Below are positions 1 to 8,116 of a DNA stretch of 47,677 nucleotides, in pieces. The stretch is taken from NCBI RefSeq assembly GCF_016653405.1, contig NZ_NHSN01000029.1:1-47677 (forward strand), in the 5' to 3' direction. The notes beneath the pieces were generated by a model, which was not told the DNA's origin, did not search any database, and was given only the letters and a program-made list of their open reading frames with translations. A program made the position numbers and the translations under genes. Source of the stretch: Halorhodospira halophila (GTDB lineage Bacteria > Pseudomonadota > Gammaproteobacteria > Nitrococcales > Halorhodospiraceae). Numbering within the stretch: the stretch's first letter is position 1; the number at the start of each line of letters is the position of its first letter.

Positions 1-34
1 GGTCTACCCGCGTGATCCGCCAAACCGCCCCGCC

Positions 35-997
35 CTACTCCGTCAGCGCGCGGACGATGGTCGTCGCGTTGTGGCGCATCAGCTGCAGGTAGCTGGCGGC
101 CGGACCATCCGGTCCGCTGAGCGAATCGACGTAGAGGGGACCAGCGATCTCGGTGCCGGTCTCGTCGGCCACCGATCGGACGTGGCGATCCGAGATGGTG
201 CTCTCCCAGAACACCGCTGCCGGCTGCCACTCGCGGACCCGGTCGATGACCCGCATGATCTGCCGGGGCGACCCCTCCTGCTCGGCGTTGGTGCCCCAGA
301 TCCCATCGTGCTCGAAGCCAAAGGCGTCGGCGAAATACGGGAAGGCCGCCTCGCTGGTGACCAGGAAGCGCCGCCCCTCGGGGACGGCCTCGAGGCGCTC
401 CTTGAGCTCCTCGTAGAGCGCCTCCAGCTCGTCCCGGTAAGCGGCCGCATTGTCGCGGTAGACGTTCTTGCCCTCGGGGTCGAGCTCGATCAGGGCGTCG
501 CGGATGGCATCCACATAGCCCTCGACGGCGCGCGGATCCATCCACAGATGCGGATCCGGATCGCCCTCAAAGTCGCCGGTACGGATCGGCAGGGTCGCAT
601 GACCAGAGCGCTCGGCCACGGCAATAACCGGCACGCCATCCCCGGCAGTGGCACGCACCTGGCGCATCCACTGCTCCAAGTCGTAGCCGTTGTAGAAGAC
701 CAAGTCGGCCCGCTCAAGATCCCGGAAGTTGCTCGGCTGCAGCTCCCACTCATGAACCTCGGCGTCCACCGGGGTGAGGCTGCTGACCGTCACCCGCTCC
801 CCACCGACCTGCTCAACCAGGTCCGCCAGAATGGTGAAGGTGGCAGCCACACGCAGCTGCTCCGCGGCCGCGGCGCTCCATGGGATCAGCACCAAAGCGG
901 CAGCTAGCCCCAGCAACCCGTGCCTAGCGCGGGCCACCCGCCAGCCACGCCTGCCCCCAGGCGTAACCGGCCCCTTCGGCTTGTCGATGTCTTTCAT
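35..997 (-). CDS. Metal ABC transporter solute-binding protein, Mn/Fe type
   Basis: Periplasmic metal-binding component of a cluster A-I (TroA/PsaA/ZnuA) ABC importer, 320 aa. A basic N-terminus and hydrophobic stretch (about residues 27-45, ending SAAAA) form a signal peptide. Metal ligands can be read from family motifs: His in VHEWE, His in DPHLWMDP, Glu in VTSEAAFPYF and Asp in VDSLSGPDG. A His-His-Glu-Asp set is the pattern of Mn/Fe binders such as PsaA; zinc binders usually have a third His. There is no His-rich loop. The ATG at 997 has an AGGGA about 10 nt upstream; an in-frame GTG at 937 and a longer frame to 1096 are alternatives. The permease and ATPase genes would lie beyond the left edge. 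An inverted repeat at 1146-1190 sits upstream. Confidence 0.85.
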   Translation of the reverse strand: MKDIDKPKGPVTPGGRRGWRVARARHGLLGLAAALVLIPWSAAAAEQLRVAATFTILADLVEQVGGERVTVSSLTPVDAEVHEWELQPSNFRDLERADLVFYNGYDLEQWMRQVRATAGDGVPVIAVAERSGHATLPIRTGDFEGDPDPHLWMDPRAVEGYVDAIRDALIELDPEGKNVYRDNAAAYRDELEALYEELKERLEAVPEGRRFLVTSEAAFPYFADAFGFEHDGIWGTNAEQEGSPRQIMRVIDRVREWQPAAVFWESTISDRHVRSVADETGTEIAGPLYVDSLSGPDGPAASYLQLMRHNATTIVRALTE

Positions 998-1145
998 GCT
1001 GGTCAGTTTCCCTGCTGCGATCGCCCACGTCCAGCCACCCGCGCCGACGCCCGTGGCAGCCACAGCACGACTGATTGGCCGCCGGGCGGCGCGCACTGCG
1101 GGCGATCCGGCTACGGAGCGCGGTTGCGGGCTTCATGGCTACACC

Positions 1146-1190
1146 TTTGAACGCTTCTAATCTTTGATTCTTACTTTAGAAGCGCTCAAA
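1146..1190. promoter_or_regulatory. 15-bp inverted repeat, candidate metalloregulator operator
   Basis: Arms 1146-1160 (TTTGAACGCTTCTAA) and 1176-1190 (TTAGAAGCGCTCAAA) pair at 14 of 15 positions across a 15-nt spacer, inside an AT-rich island between pgi and the metal-binding protein gene. There is no T-tract, so it does not look like an intrinsic terminator. Its position about 150 nt upstream of a metal importer gene suggests an operator. I cannot assign it to Fur, Zur, Mur or MntR by sequence. Confidence 0.5.
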
Positions 1191-1214
1191 AGAGATGTCA
1201 ACACGCCCGCAGGG

Positions 1215-2810
1215 CTACGCCCCGGTACCCGGCGACCCGGCCCAGCGCAGCGCAAGACGGGTGGCGGCATCCGCCTCCGCAGGCGGTGGCGCCTCGCCGC
1301 AGGCAGCCGGTGCCAACTCCTTGGCCACACGCTTACCGAGTTCGACCCCCCACTGGTCGAACGGGTTGATCCCCCAGACGCTCGCCTGGACAAAGACCCG
1401 GTGCTCGTGCAGCGCGAGCAACCGCCCCAGCGTAAAGGCATCGAGCCGACGGAAGAGGACCAGCGTGACCGGTCGATTGCCCTCATAGCGGTGATGTTCG
1501 GCCTCCGGCCCTTCTCCCCGAGGGGCCTGCCCCTGGCACAGCGCCTGGACTTGCCCCAGGGCACTGGCCAGGTTCAGCCCGGCGTGGCGCCCGGGCAGCC
1601 CGCTCTCCTCCACCGGGACCAGAAACTCGGCGATCACCCGGCCGGTGCCCTGGTGCAGCCACTGGAAGAAGGAGTGCTGCCCGTTGATGCCCACCTCGCC
1701 CCAGCAACTGGTGCCGGTGGGGTAATCGACCGGCTGCCCGTCCCGCGTGACCGACTTGCCGAGGCTTTCCATATCCAGCTGCTGCAAATAGGCGGGCAAC
1801 CGGCGCAGCCCCGGATGGTAGGGCAGCACCACATGCCCGGTGGCGCCGCGCAGGCTGATCTGCCAGACCCCGAGGAGCCCCAACAGCAGCGGGATGTTCC
1901 GCGCCGCCGGCGCACTGCGAAAGTGCTCGTCCATGGCGCGCATGCCGCGGCGCAACTCGTTGAAGCGTTCCATGCCGATGACCGCCGCCAGTGGCAACCC
2001 CATGGCCGACGGTAGCGAGTAGCGCCCGCCGACCCACTCCCAGATCCGGAAACGGCGCTCGGCGGGGATGCCGAACTCGGCCATGGCGGTATCGCTGGCC
2101 GAGATGCCGACGAACTGCTCAGGCACCGGACGCCCGGCCTCGGCTTCCAGCCACGCCCAGGCGGTCCGGGCGTTGGTCAGTGTCTCCAGGGTGGAGAAAG
2201 ACTTGGAAGCGACACAGAAGAGGGTCTCAGCCGGATCGATACGGTCCCAGACAGCCGCCAGCTCGCGGCCATCGACCCCGGAGACGGTATGCAGCCGCAG
2301 CGGCTCGTCGCCATCGGCCAGGGCCTGGTGGGCCATGGTCACTCCGGCCTCGGAACCGCCGATCCCGATATTCACCACATGGCGCAGCGGCCGGCCGTCG
2401 TAGCCACAGATCCCGCCCCCGCGCAGCGCCTCAACGAAGGCGCCCATGCGCCTCAGCTCCTCGTGGACCGCCGGGATCACGTCCTCGCCGTCCACCCTCA
2501 CGCAGGCGTCGGGACTGCTGCGCAGCGCCGTGTGCAGGGCCGGCCGACCCTCCGACTCGTTGACCGTCTCTCCCGAGAACAGCGCCTCGATGCGCTGGGG
2601 CAGCCCGCGCTCCTCGGCCAGGCGCAGCAGCCGCTCCCAGGTGGCATCGGTGAGCGGGTGGCGCGAAAGGTCCACGCGCAGATCGTCGTGGTCCAAGCAG
2701 TACCGCTCGGCGCGTCCCGGATCGGTCTCAAGGAGCGCACCGGCGTGCCCGGCATCATCCTGGTCAAGCAACTCTTGCCAGACCGGAGAGTGCGTCAGCG
2801 CGGTCGTCAT
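1215..2810 (-). CDS. pgi: Glucose-6-phosphate isomerase
   Basis: Interconverts glucose-6-phosphate and fructose-6-phosphate in the cytoplasm (glycolysis and gluconeogenesis); 531 aa, near the usual length of about 550. The two family signatures are visible: EWVGGRYSLPSAMGLP in the middle and GINPFDQWGVELGKRVA near the C-terminus. The latter carries the catalytic Lys. The active-site segment WGEVGINGQHSFFQ carries the catalytic Glu and substrate-binding residues, and NIGIGGSEAG is the sugar-phosphate loop. I chose ATG 2810 (MTTALTHS); an upstream in-frame ATG at 2840 adds ten residues without similarity to the family. It lies 82 nt downstream of ugd on the same strand and probably shares its transcript, supplying hexose phosphate to the nucleotide-sugar branch. 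Confidence 0.95.
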   Translation of the reverse strand: MTTALTHSPVWQELLDQDDAGHAGALLETDPGRAERYCLDHDDLRVDLSRHPLTDATWERLLRLAEERGLPQRIEALFSGETVNESEGRPALHTALRSSPDACVRVDGEDVIPAVHEELRRMGAFVEALRGGGICGYDGRPLRHVVNIGIGGSEAGVTMAHQALADGDEPLRLHTVSGVDGRELAAVWDRIDPAETLFCVASKSFSTLETLTNARTAWAWLEAEAGRPVPEQFVGISASDTAMAEFGIPAERRFRIWEWVGGRYSLPSAMGLPLAAVIGMERFNELRRGMRAMDEHFRSAPAARNIPLLLGLLGVWQISLRGATGHVVLPYHPGLRRLPAYLQQLDMESLGKSVTRDGQPVDYPTGTSCWGEVGINGQHSFFQWLHQGTGRVIAEFLVPVEESGLPGRHAGLNLASALGQVQALCQGQAPRGEGPEAEHHRYEGNRPVTLVLFRRLDAFTLGRLLALHEHRVFVQASVWGINPFDQWGVELGKRVAKELAPAACGEAPPPAEADAATRLALRWAGSPGTGA

Positions 2811-2892
2811 GCACGGTCCATCCTCTATCGCCTCACACACCCTCGGTCATCGAGGCAGCCGCCGCCGGTTTCAAGCCCCGCGGCACCCCCGC

Positions 2893-4236
2893 CTAGAGGG
2901 GGCGGCGGATGCTCTCGCCCCGCCCCATACCGTAGTAGGTAAAGCCGAGGGCCTCCATCATCGATGGCGGGTAGACGTTACGCCCGTCGAACACCACCGG
3001 TTGGCGCAGGGCATCGCGGATACGTTCGAAATCAGGGCTGCGGAAGACCTGCCACTCGGTGCAGACGATCAGCGCATCGGCGTCCTCCACGGCATCGTAG
3101 AGGTTGTCGCAGAGTTCCAGGTCCTGGCGGTTGCCGTAGACGCGCTCGGCCTCATCCATCGCTTCGGGGTCGTAGGCCTGCACCCGCGCGCCGGCTTCCC
3201 AGAGCGCCTCCATGACCACACGGCTGGGGGCCTCGCGCATGTCGTCGGTATTCGGCTTGAATGCCAGCCCCCAGAGACCGAAGGTACGCCCGGCAAGATC
3301 TTCCCCGAAGTGGGCGTGCAGCCGACGCACCAGCAACCGCTTCTGCCGGTCGTTGACGTTCTCCACCGCCTCAAGCAGCTCGGGCCGGTAGTCGTACTCG
3401 TGGGCGGTGTGTGTCAGTGCCTTGACATCCTTGGGGAAACAGGAGCCGCCGTAGCCACACCCCGGGTAGATGAAGTGGTAGCCGATCCGCGGATCGGAGC
3501 CCATCCCCACCCGAACCTGCTCGATGTCGGCCCCCAGGCGCTCGGCCAGGCTAGAGAGCTCGTTCATGAAGCTGATCTTGGTCGCCAACATCGCGTTGGA
3601 GGCGTACTTGGTCAGCTCCGCGGCGCGCACATCCATGGTCAGCAGCCGGTCGTGGTTGCGGTTGAACGGGGCGTAGAGGGCCTTCATCAACTCGCCGGTG
3701 CGCGGATTGTCGGTGCCCACGATGATGCGGTCCGGCTTGACGAAGTCGTCGATGGCCGCCCCCTCTTTGAGGAACTCCGGGTTGGAGACGACGTCGTACT
3801 CGAGCTGCTCCCCACGGGCGGCGAGCTCCTCGCCCAGGGCGGCGCGCACCCGGTCCGCCGTGCCCACCGGCACGGTGGATTTGTTGACCACCACGCGGTA
3901 GTCGTTCATGTGCTGACCGATGCTGCGGGCCACGGCGAGCACATGCTGCAGATCCGCCGAGCCGTCCTCGTCCGGCGGCGTGCCCACGGCGATAAACTGG
4001 AACAGCCCGTGGTGAACCCCTTCGGCGGCGTCGGTGGTAAAGCGCAACCGGCCCTCCTCCTGGTTGAAGGAGAGCATCTCGTCGAGTCCCGGCTCATAGA
4101 TGGGAACCTCGCCGCTCCGAAGCTGCGCCACCCGTTCCGCGTCGATATCAACACAGACGACATCGTTGCCGGCATCGGCGAAACAGGTCCCGGTAACCAG
4201 ACCCACGTAGCCGCTGCCGAAGATCGTGACCTTCAT
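2893..4236 (-). CDS. ugd: UDP-glucose 6-dehydrogenase
   Basis: Oxidises UDP-glucose to UDP-glucuronate with two NAD+ (447 aa, normal length). The N-terminal Rossmann fold begins [16 protein letters not shown]. The catalytic Cys lies in [16 protein letters not shown], with the general Lys/Asp pair of the UDPGDH central domain nearby. The C-terminal UDP-binding domain contains [24 protein letters not shown] 7 nt before ATG 4236 supports the start. It sits 30 nt downstream of the epimerase gene (4267-5277) in the same direction, so the pair probably forms an operon that feeds UDP-hexuronic acids into lipopolysaccharide or capsule synthesis. galU (20228-21121), which supplies UDP-glucose, is elsewhere in the window. 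Confidence 0.95.
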   Translation of the reverse strand: MKVTIFGSGYVGLVTGTCFADAGNDVVCVDIDAERVAQLRSGEVPIYEPGLDEMLSFNQEEGRLRFTTDAAEGVHHGLFQFIAVGTPPDEDGSADLQHVLAVARSIGQHMNDYRVVVNKSTVPVGTADRVRAALGEELAARGEQLEYDVVSNPEFLKEGAAIDDFVKPDRIIVGTDNPRTGELMKALYAPFNRNHDRLLTMDVRAAELTKYASNAMLATKISFMNELSSLAERLGADIEQVRVGMGSDPRIGYHFIYPGCGYGGSCFPKDVKALTHTAHEYDYRPELLEAVENVNDRQKRLLVRRLHAHFGEDLAGRTFGLWGLAFKPNTDDMREAPSRVVMEALWEAGARVQAYDPEAMDEAERVYGNRQDLELCDNLYDAVEDADALIVCTEWQVFRSPDFERIRDALRQPVVFDGRNVYPPSMMEALGFTYYGMGRGESIRRPL

Positions 4237-4266
4237 GATTCACTCCACTCCATGAGGGGCCTGCTC

Positions 4267-5277
4267 TCAGACCCCGTAAAACGCTCGATACCAGGCCACA
4301 AACCGCGGCAGCCCCTGCTCGAGTTCCGTGCGGGGCTGCCACCCCGTGGCGGCGGTCAGATCGTCGATCTCAGCACACGTCGCGGCCACGTCCCCCGGCT
4401 GCATGGGCAGCTCCCGGCGCTCCGCCCGGCACCCGCAGGCCTGCTCGAGCACCGCGATGAAATCCTCGAGGGCCACCGGCCGGTGATTGCCGATATTGTA
4501 GACCCGGTAGGGGGCATTGCTGCGCGCCGGGTCCGGAGCATCGGTGGAGAATGCCGGGTCCGGCTCCGGCAGGGTGTCCATCACGCGCAGGACGCCGTCG
4601 ACAATGTCGTCGATGTAGGTAAAGTCACGGCGCATGCGCCCGTAGTTGTAGACCTCAATAGGCTCCCCGGCGAGGATCGCCCGTGTGAACTTGAAGGGCG
4701 CCATGTCCGGGCGCCCCCAAGGGCCGTAGACGGTGAAGAAGCGCAGGCCGGTCACCGGCAGGCGATAGAGGTGCGCATACGTGTGCGCCATCAGCTCGTT
4801 GGACTTCTTCGTGGCCGCATAGAGCGAAACTGGATGGTCCACGTTGTCGTGGACCGAGAACGGCATGCGCGTATTGGCGCCGTAAACCGAACTCGACGAG
4901 GCGTAGACCAGGTGCCCGGCGTCGTGGTGGCGACAGCCCTCGAGGATGTTGCCGAAGCCCACCAGGTTGCTGTCCAGATAGGCGCGCGGATTGTCCAGCG
5001 AGTAGCGCACCCCGGCCTGAGCGGCCAGATGGATGACGCGATCGAAACGCCCCTCGCGGAAGAGCGCGTCGATACCCGCGGCATCGGCGAGATCGACGCG
5101 GGCGAAGTAGAAGTCCCCGCCGCAGCGGCGCAGCTCGTCGAGGCGCGCCTGCTTGAGGGTGACGTCGTAGTAGTCGCAGAGGTTGTCGATGCCGACGACC
5201 TGATGGCCCGCCTCGATCAGCTGCCGGGCCAAATGCATGCCGATGAAACCGGCCACGCCGGTGACGAGGATTCGCAC
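4267..5277 (-). CDS. NAD-dependent epimerase, UDP-glucuronate 4-epimerase type
   Basis: Extended short-chain dehydrogenase of the UDP-glucuronate epimerase (CapI/LspL) group, 336 aa. It likely converts UDP-glucuronate to UDP-galacturonate. The NAD-binding motif GVAGFIGMHLA is at the N-terminus; catalytic residues are the Ser/Thr of ASSSSVYG and the Tyr and Lys of YAATKKSNE. Family-typical segments HLAAQAGVRYSLDNP, GLRFFTVYGPWGRPDMA and RRDFTYIDDIVDGV follow. The start is GTG 5277, preceded by AAGGA about 6 nt upstream. Its position directly upstream of ugd supports a uronic acid substrate. UDP-glucose 4-epimerase activity cannot be excluded from sequence, but the TVYGPWGRPDMA segment favours the glucuronate group. 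Confidence 0.88.
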   Translation of the reverse strand: MRILVTGVAGFIGMHLARQLIEAGHQVVGIDNLCDYYDVTLKQARLDELRRCGGDFYFARVDLADAAGIDALFREGRFDRVIHLAAQAGVRYSLDNPRAYLDSNLVGFGNILEGCRHHDAGHLVYASSSSVYGANTRMPFSVHDNVDHPVSLYAATKKSNELMAHTYAHLYRLPVTGLRFFTVYGPWGRPDMAPFKFTRAILAGEPIEVYNYGRMRRDFTYIDDIVDGVLRVMDTLPEPDPAFSTDAPDPARSNAPYRVYNIGNHRPVALEDFIAVLEQACGCRAERRELPMQPGDVAATCAEIDDLTAATGWQPRTELEQGLPRFVAWYRAFYGV

Positions 5278-5363
5278 GGGTATCCTTCCTCTCGCGCAGA
5301 TGGACCGGGGATCAAACGGGCTCTAGCGTACCCGACGCCCCATGCGCCGTACAGGGCGGTGGC

Positions 5364-5993
5364 TCAGGTACCCGACGCGTCGCCCCCCGGCCGGGCCAGC
5401 ACCAAACAGGAGGCGCGCCCGCCGTGCTCGGCGAGGGTTTCGAAGCGCTCCAGCTCGAGGCCAGCGGCCCGAAGCTGGGCCCGGAACGGCTCCTCATAAG
5501 TCACGCGCCCGAAATCGATGCTGGTCAGGCGCCTGAGCATGGGCTTGAGGCGCTCGAGCCACGGAGCACGCCGCCGCTGGATGGTCTGGGTGAACACCAG
5601 GCGTCCTCCCGGACGCAGGAGCTTGCAGCCGTGGCGCAGGGCCCGCTCCGGCTCCGGCAGGAGCATGAAGCTGGCCGAGAAGTAGACCGCGTCGTAGGGC
5701 CCGCCATGATGGTCGTAGACGGACTCGTGGCGAAGCGTGACCCGATCGGCCACCGCGGAGGCGGCAACCCGGCGGCGGGCCCGCTCGATGTAGTCGCCGT
5801 CGATATCGACCCCGGTCACCCGCAGATCCCGCTCGCGCAACTGCCCGGCGTTGGCCAGCAAGGCGCCTGCCGTCCCGACGCCGACATCCAACACATGCGC
5901 CCCCGCCGGCAGCTGCTCAAGCACCGCCGCGTACCAGCGGGCGGTAAGCCGGAGGATCAAGGCGTCGTAAACGGCACTGCGGATGCCTCGCAT
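5364..5993 (-). CDS. Class I SAM-dependent methyltransferase
   Basis: A 209-aa Rossmann-fold methyltransferase. Motif I (VLDVGVGTAG) begins near residue 34, the acidic motif II residue is in VTGVDIDGDYIERA, and YDAVYFSASFMLL is the motif IV region; LLRPGGRLVFTQTI follows as a post-motif strand. The substrate cannot be told; the fold resembles small-molecule methyltransferases. I chose ATG 5993 (MRGIRSAVYD), preceded by TGAGG about 6 nt upstream. The reading frame remains open far upstream, but that extension overlaps the lipoprotein gene 6074-6526 and is Gly/Arg-rich shadow sequence. It lies upstream of the nucleotide-sugar genes on the same strand, with an 86-nt gap. Confidence 0.8.
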   Translation of the reverse strand: MRGIRSAVYDALILRLTARWYAAVLEQLPAGAHVLDVGVGTAGALLANAGQLRERDLRVTGVDIDGDYIERARRRVAASAVADRVTLRHESVYDHHGGPYDAVYFSASFMLLPEPERALRHGCKLLRPGGRLVFTQTIQRRRAPWLERLKPMLRRLTSIDFGRVTYEEPFRAQLRAAGLELERFETLAEHGGRASCLVLARPGGDASGT

Positions 5994-6073
5994 GGGGGGC
6001 CTCACGGGTGGCGGCTGACTGCTGCGGGCCGGCGAGCGCCCGTACCGGACCGCCGCGCCGACCGCCCGGGATC

Positions 6074-6526
6074 CTACCAGATCCGCCACTCGCCCTGATC
6101 CGTCCGCACCAGTTCCAGCTCGTCCTTGTGCTCCATGGTGCTGCCCGGCTCCACCTGGCCGGCCTGGCGCAGGGCGAACCCCCACAGCGAGAGGACCATC
6201 TCCAGGCTGTCCAGCGGCGTATCGGTACTGAAGGCCCGGTCGCCGAAGGCCCCGGGATCGCGCAACAACTCGACACCATCCTCGGTGATGGCCACCTCCT
6301 TGCGCACGCGGATCAGGTAGGAGCCGTCGTCGCGCTCGTGGGTGGAGACCAGCTCGAAGTCCACCAACTCGAAGACCTTCACGTCGCCGAGGTAGAGCTC
6401 GGAGTCGTCCTCGAACAGCAGCTCGCGAACCTCCTGCTCGGTGGGGCCGGACTGGCCGCGCTCGCAACCGGCGGCCAGCAGCGCCAGGACCAGGATCAAA
6501 ACGGACCAGCGAATGCACCGCTTCAT
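6074..6526 (-). CDS. Predicted lipoprotein of unknown function
   Basis: A 150-aa protein with a clear lipoprotein signal peptide: MKRC basic start, hydrophobic run, and lipobox LLAAGC with the acylated Cys near residue 21. The mature part is acidic and looks like an alpha/beta domain. I do not recognise a family. ATG 6526 is preferred because GGAGG is 8 nt upstream; ATG 6532 would place that element directly against the start codon. It is the first gene of the minus-strand run that continues through the methyltransferase. Divergent from the gene at 6712. Confidence 0.7.
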   Translation of the reverse strand: MKRCIRWSVLILVLALLAAGCERGQSGPTEQEVRELLFEDDSELYLGDVKVFELVDFELVSTHERDDGSYLIRVRKEVAITEDGVELLRDPGAFGDRAFSTDTPLDSLEMVLSLWGFALRQAGQVEPGSTMEHKDELELVRTDQGEWRIW

Positions 6527-6650
6527 GCTCATCTCCTCCAGAGGAACCCAAACCCGTACCGATGCGTGATCGCCCAGGATCGCACCGGCGACGCGCATCC
6601 GACAGCCGAGCCAAAGGCGCACGGCTCGCCGCCACCCCCTAGCGTAGTGG

Positions 6651-6656
6651 CATACT
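6651..6656 (+). promoter_or_regulatory. Possible extended -10 element
   Basis: TGG directly before CATACT (6648-6656) resembles an extended -10 element, placing transcription start near 6663, about 50 nt before the 6712 gene. No good -35 is visible. Confidence 0.3.
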
Positions 6657-6711
6657 GGCCCGGCCCGCGGGACGGAACCCCGCCGGCCAACCCGAGCCGC
6701 CAGGAGCGAGG

Positions 6712-7236
6712 ATGGAACACCTGCACCCCGAGGAGCTGATCCGGACCGGTTCGCGCATCGTGGAGCGGCTGCGCCAGCGTAGCGTCTGCGTCCCCATCCC
6801 GGAGCGCGCCATGGCGCGCACGGTCACCGGGGTCCGGGACCCCAGCCTACGCCACCTGGCCCTGCGCATCCGCCAAGGTGGGCGCATCGTGGTCAGCGGC
6901 GAGAAAAGGAAGGGGGTGTGGATCCCCTTCTCGGTGACCTTCATCGCCGTGGCGCCACCGCCGGGGACCGCCGGTCCCTGCGTAGAGCTGCACCTCGAGC
7001 GCACCACGCCCTTCTTCGCTGCCCCCTTCGTCCTGAAGGCGCTCGGCCGCATGCCCGAGATGGAGATCATCGGCACCCGGGCCCGCGTGCACATCCACCG
7101 GTGGCTCGATCAGCAGGAGTGGTCCGGCCCGCTGCCCACAGGCGTCTTCAACCGGGTCTGTGTCACGGAGGTACGCACGGACGCCGCGAAGCGCCAGCTG
7201 CTGGTCACCTTGTCCCTGACGGAATCCGGCCAGTAA
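6712..7236 (+). CDS. Conserved-looking protein of unknown function (174 aa)
   Basis: A 174-aa reading frame starting at ATG 6712 after an AGGAGCGAGG ribosome-binding region. It has no signal peptide or obvious transmembrane helix. The composition is basic with alternating hydrophobic residues (for example RIVVSGEKRKGVWIPF, VELHLERTTPFF and MEIIGTRARVHIHRWL), suggesting a mostly beta domain, perhaps lipid- or membrane-surface-binding. I do not recognise the family. It is a single gene, divergent from the lipoprotein at 6074 and convergent with ssb. Confidence 0.65.
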   Translation: MEHLHPEELIRTGSRIVERLRQRSVCVPIPERAMARTVTGVRDPSLRHLALRIRQGGRIVVSGEKRKGVWIPFSVTFIAVAPPPGTAGPCVELHLERTTPFFAAPFVLKALGRMPEMEIIGTRARVHIHRWLDQQEWSGPLPTGVFNRVCVTEVRTDAAKRQLLVTLSLTESGQ

Positions 7237-7329
7237 GCGGGGCCTGCACCGCACGCCCGGCAACGCGGGCGAGAGAACCCGGGGCTATCAACTAAGACCG
7301 TTGTTGACGCTCGAAAGCGGGGTAGGCAG

Positions 7330-7365
7330 AGGCTGAGCGCCCGCGCTACGCGGACGCCCCAGCCT
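7330..7365. terminator. Strong hairpin between convergent genes
   Basis: A nested hairpin lies between the unknown gene ending at 7236 and ssb ending at 7406. Paired blocks are AGGCTG (7330-7335) with CAGCCT (7360-7365), GCG with CGC, and CCGCG with CGCGG, closing on a CTA loop. No T-run follows on either strand, so it would be a weak, bidirectional or Rho-assisted terminator, or an mRNA 3'-end stabiliser. A smaller pair, CCAAGA/TCTTGG (7373-7395), lies nearer the ssb stop. Confidence 0.45.
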
Positions 7366-7405
7366 AGAGATCCCAAGAATCTTTACGAGTCTTGGCGCAT
7401 GTCCT

Positions 7406-7888
7406 TCAAAACGGGATGTCGTCGTCGAAATCCGCCGGCGCCTCCTGCATGCCGCCGCCGCTACCGCCGCTGCCGCCGCCGGCATCCCCCGCTGGGGCCT
7501 GGGCCGGGCGCTGCTCGCCGCCGCCCATCGGGGCACCACCACCGCCGCTTCGGCTGTCGAGCATCTGCATCTCGTTGGCGACGATCTCCGTGGTGTAGCG
7601 GTCCTGGCCATTCTGATCCTGCCACTTGCGCGTCTGCAGGCGCCCCTCGATATAGACCTTGCTGCCCTTGCGCAGATACTCGCCGGCGATCTCGCCAAGC
7701 CGGTTGAACATGACCACGCGATGCCACTCGGTGCGCTCCTGCTGCTCACCGGTCTGACGGTCGCGCCAGGTATCCGAGGTTGCCAGGGCGAGATTGGCCA
7801 CCGCGCTACCCGACGCGGTATATCGAACCTCGGGGTCCCTCCCCAGGTTGCCGATCAAGATGACCTTGTTGACACCTCTGCTGGCCAT
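7406..7888 (-). CDS. ssb: Single-stranded DNA-binding protein
   Basis: Binds single-stranded DNA during replication, recombination and repair; 160 aa. The N-terminal OB-fold (about residues 1-112) begins [20 protein letters not shown] and includes the WRDRQTG and TEWHRVV segments. A Gly/Pro/Gln-rich linker (about 113-150) leads to the acidic C-terminal tip DFDDDIPF, which binds partner proteins such as Exo I, RecO and PriA. ATG 7888 has GGAGGAG 7 nt upstream; in-frame sequence above it is not SSB-like. It is divergent from uvrA, as in E. coli, but the shared 228-nt region holds no recognisable LexA box. Confidence 0.97.
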   Translation of the reverse strand: MASRGVNKVILIGNLGRDPEVRYTASGSAVANLALATSDTWRDRQTGEQQERTEWHRVVMFNRLGEIAGEYLRKGSKVYIEGRLQTRKWQDQNGQDRYTTEIVANEMQMLDSRSGGGGAPMGGGEQRPAQAPAGDAGGGSGGSGGGMQEAPADFDDDIPF

Positions 7889-8116
7889 GGCCGTGCTCCT
7901 CCAAAAAAAATGCTTTACTGAACAGTGGGATCGAGAACCGCTGGGCGGTCGGGCGAGCAGGGTGCACACCCTCCCTGTGCGTCACCCCGCAGGTGGCCTC
8001 AATGTAAAGGTTTTGCCGGCGCGGCGAAACCGACCCCCTTGGCACCGGCAACCTGACAGGATGCCGGCGGCGCGATACCGTAGAGGGTTCGCCCGCTATC
8101 CCGCGTCGAGAGCAGC

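Noticed and set aside
924-1136. 70-codon minus-strand frame starting at ATG 1136 with a good AAGGTG element
   Set aside because: It overlaps the solute-binding protein gene in another frame and is Arg/Gly-rich without domain features; I could not rule out a short leader peptide but have no support for one.
2446-5499. Long plus-strand reading frame of 1017 codons across pgi, ugd and the epimerase gene
   Set aside because: It is an antisense shadow of three well-recognised enzymes in GC-rich DNA and encodes no recognisable domain.
7917-7926. ACTGAACAGT between ssb and uvrA as a LexA (SOS) box
   Set aside because: A LexA box needs CTG and CAG 10 nt apart; here only 2 nt separate them. No other LexA-like match was found in the 228-nt region.
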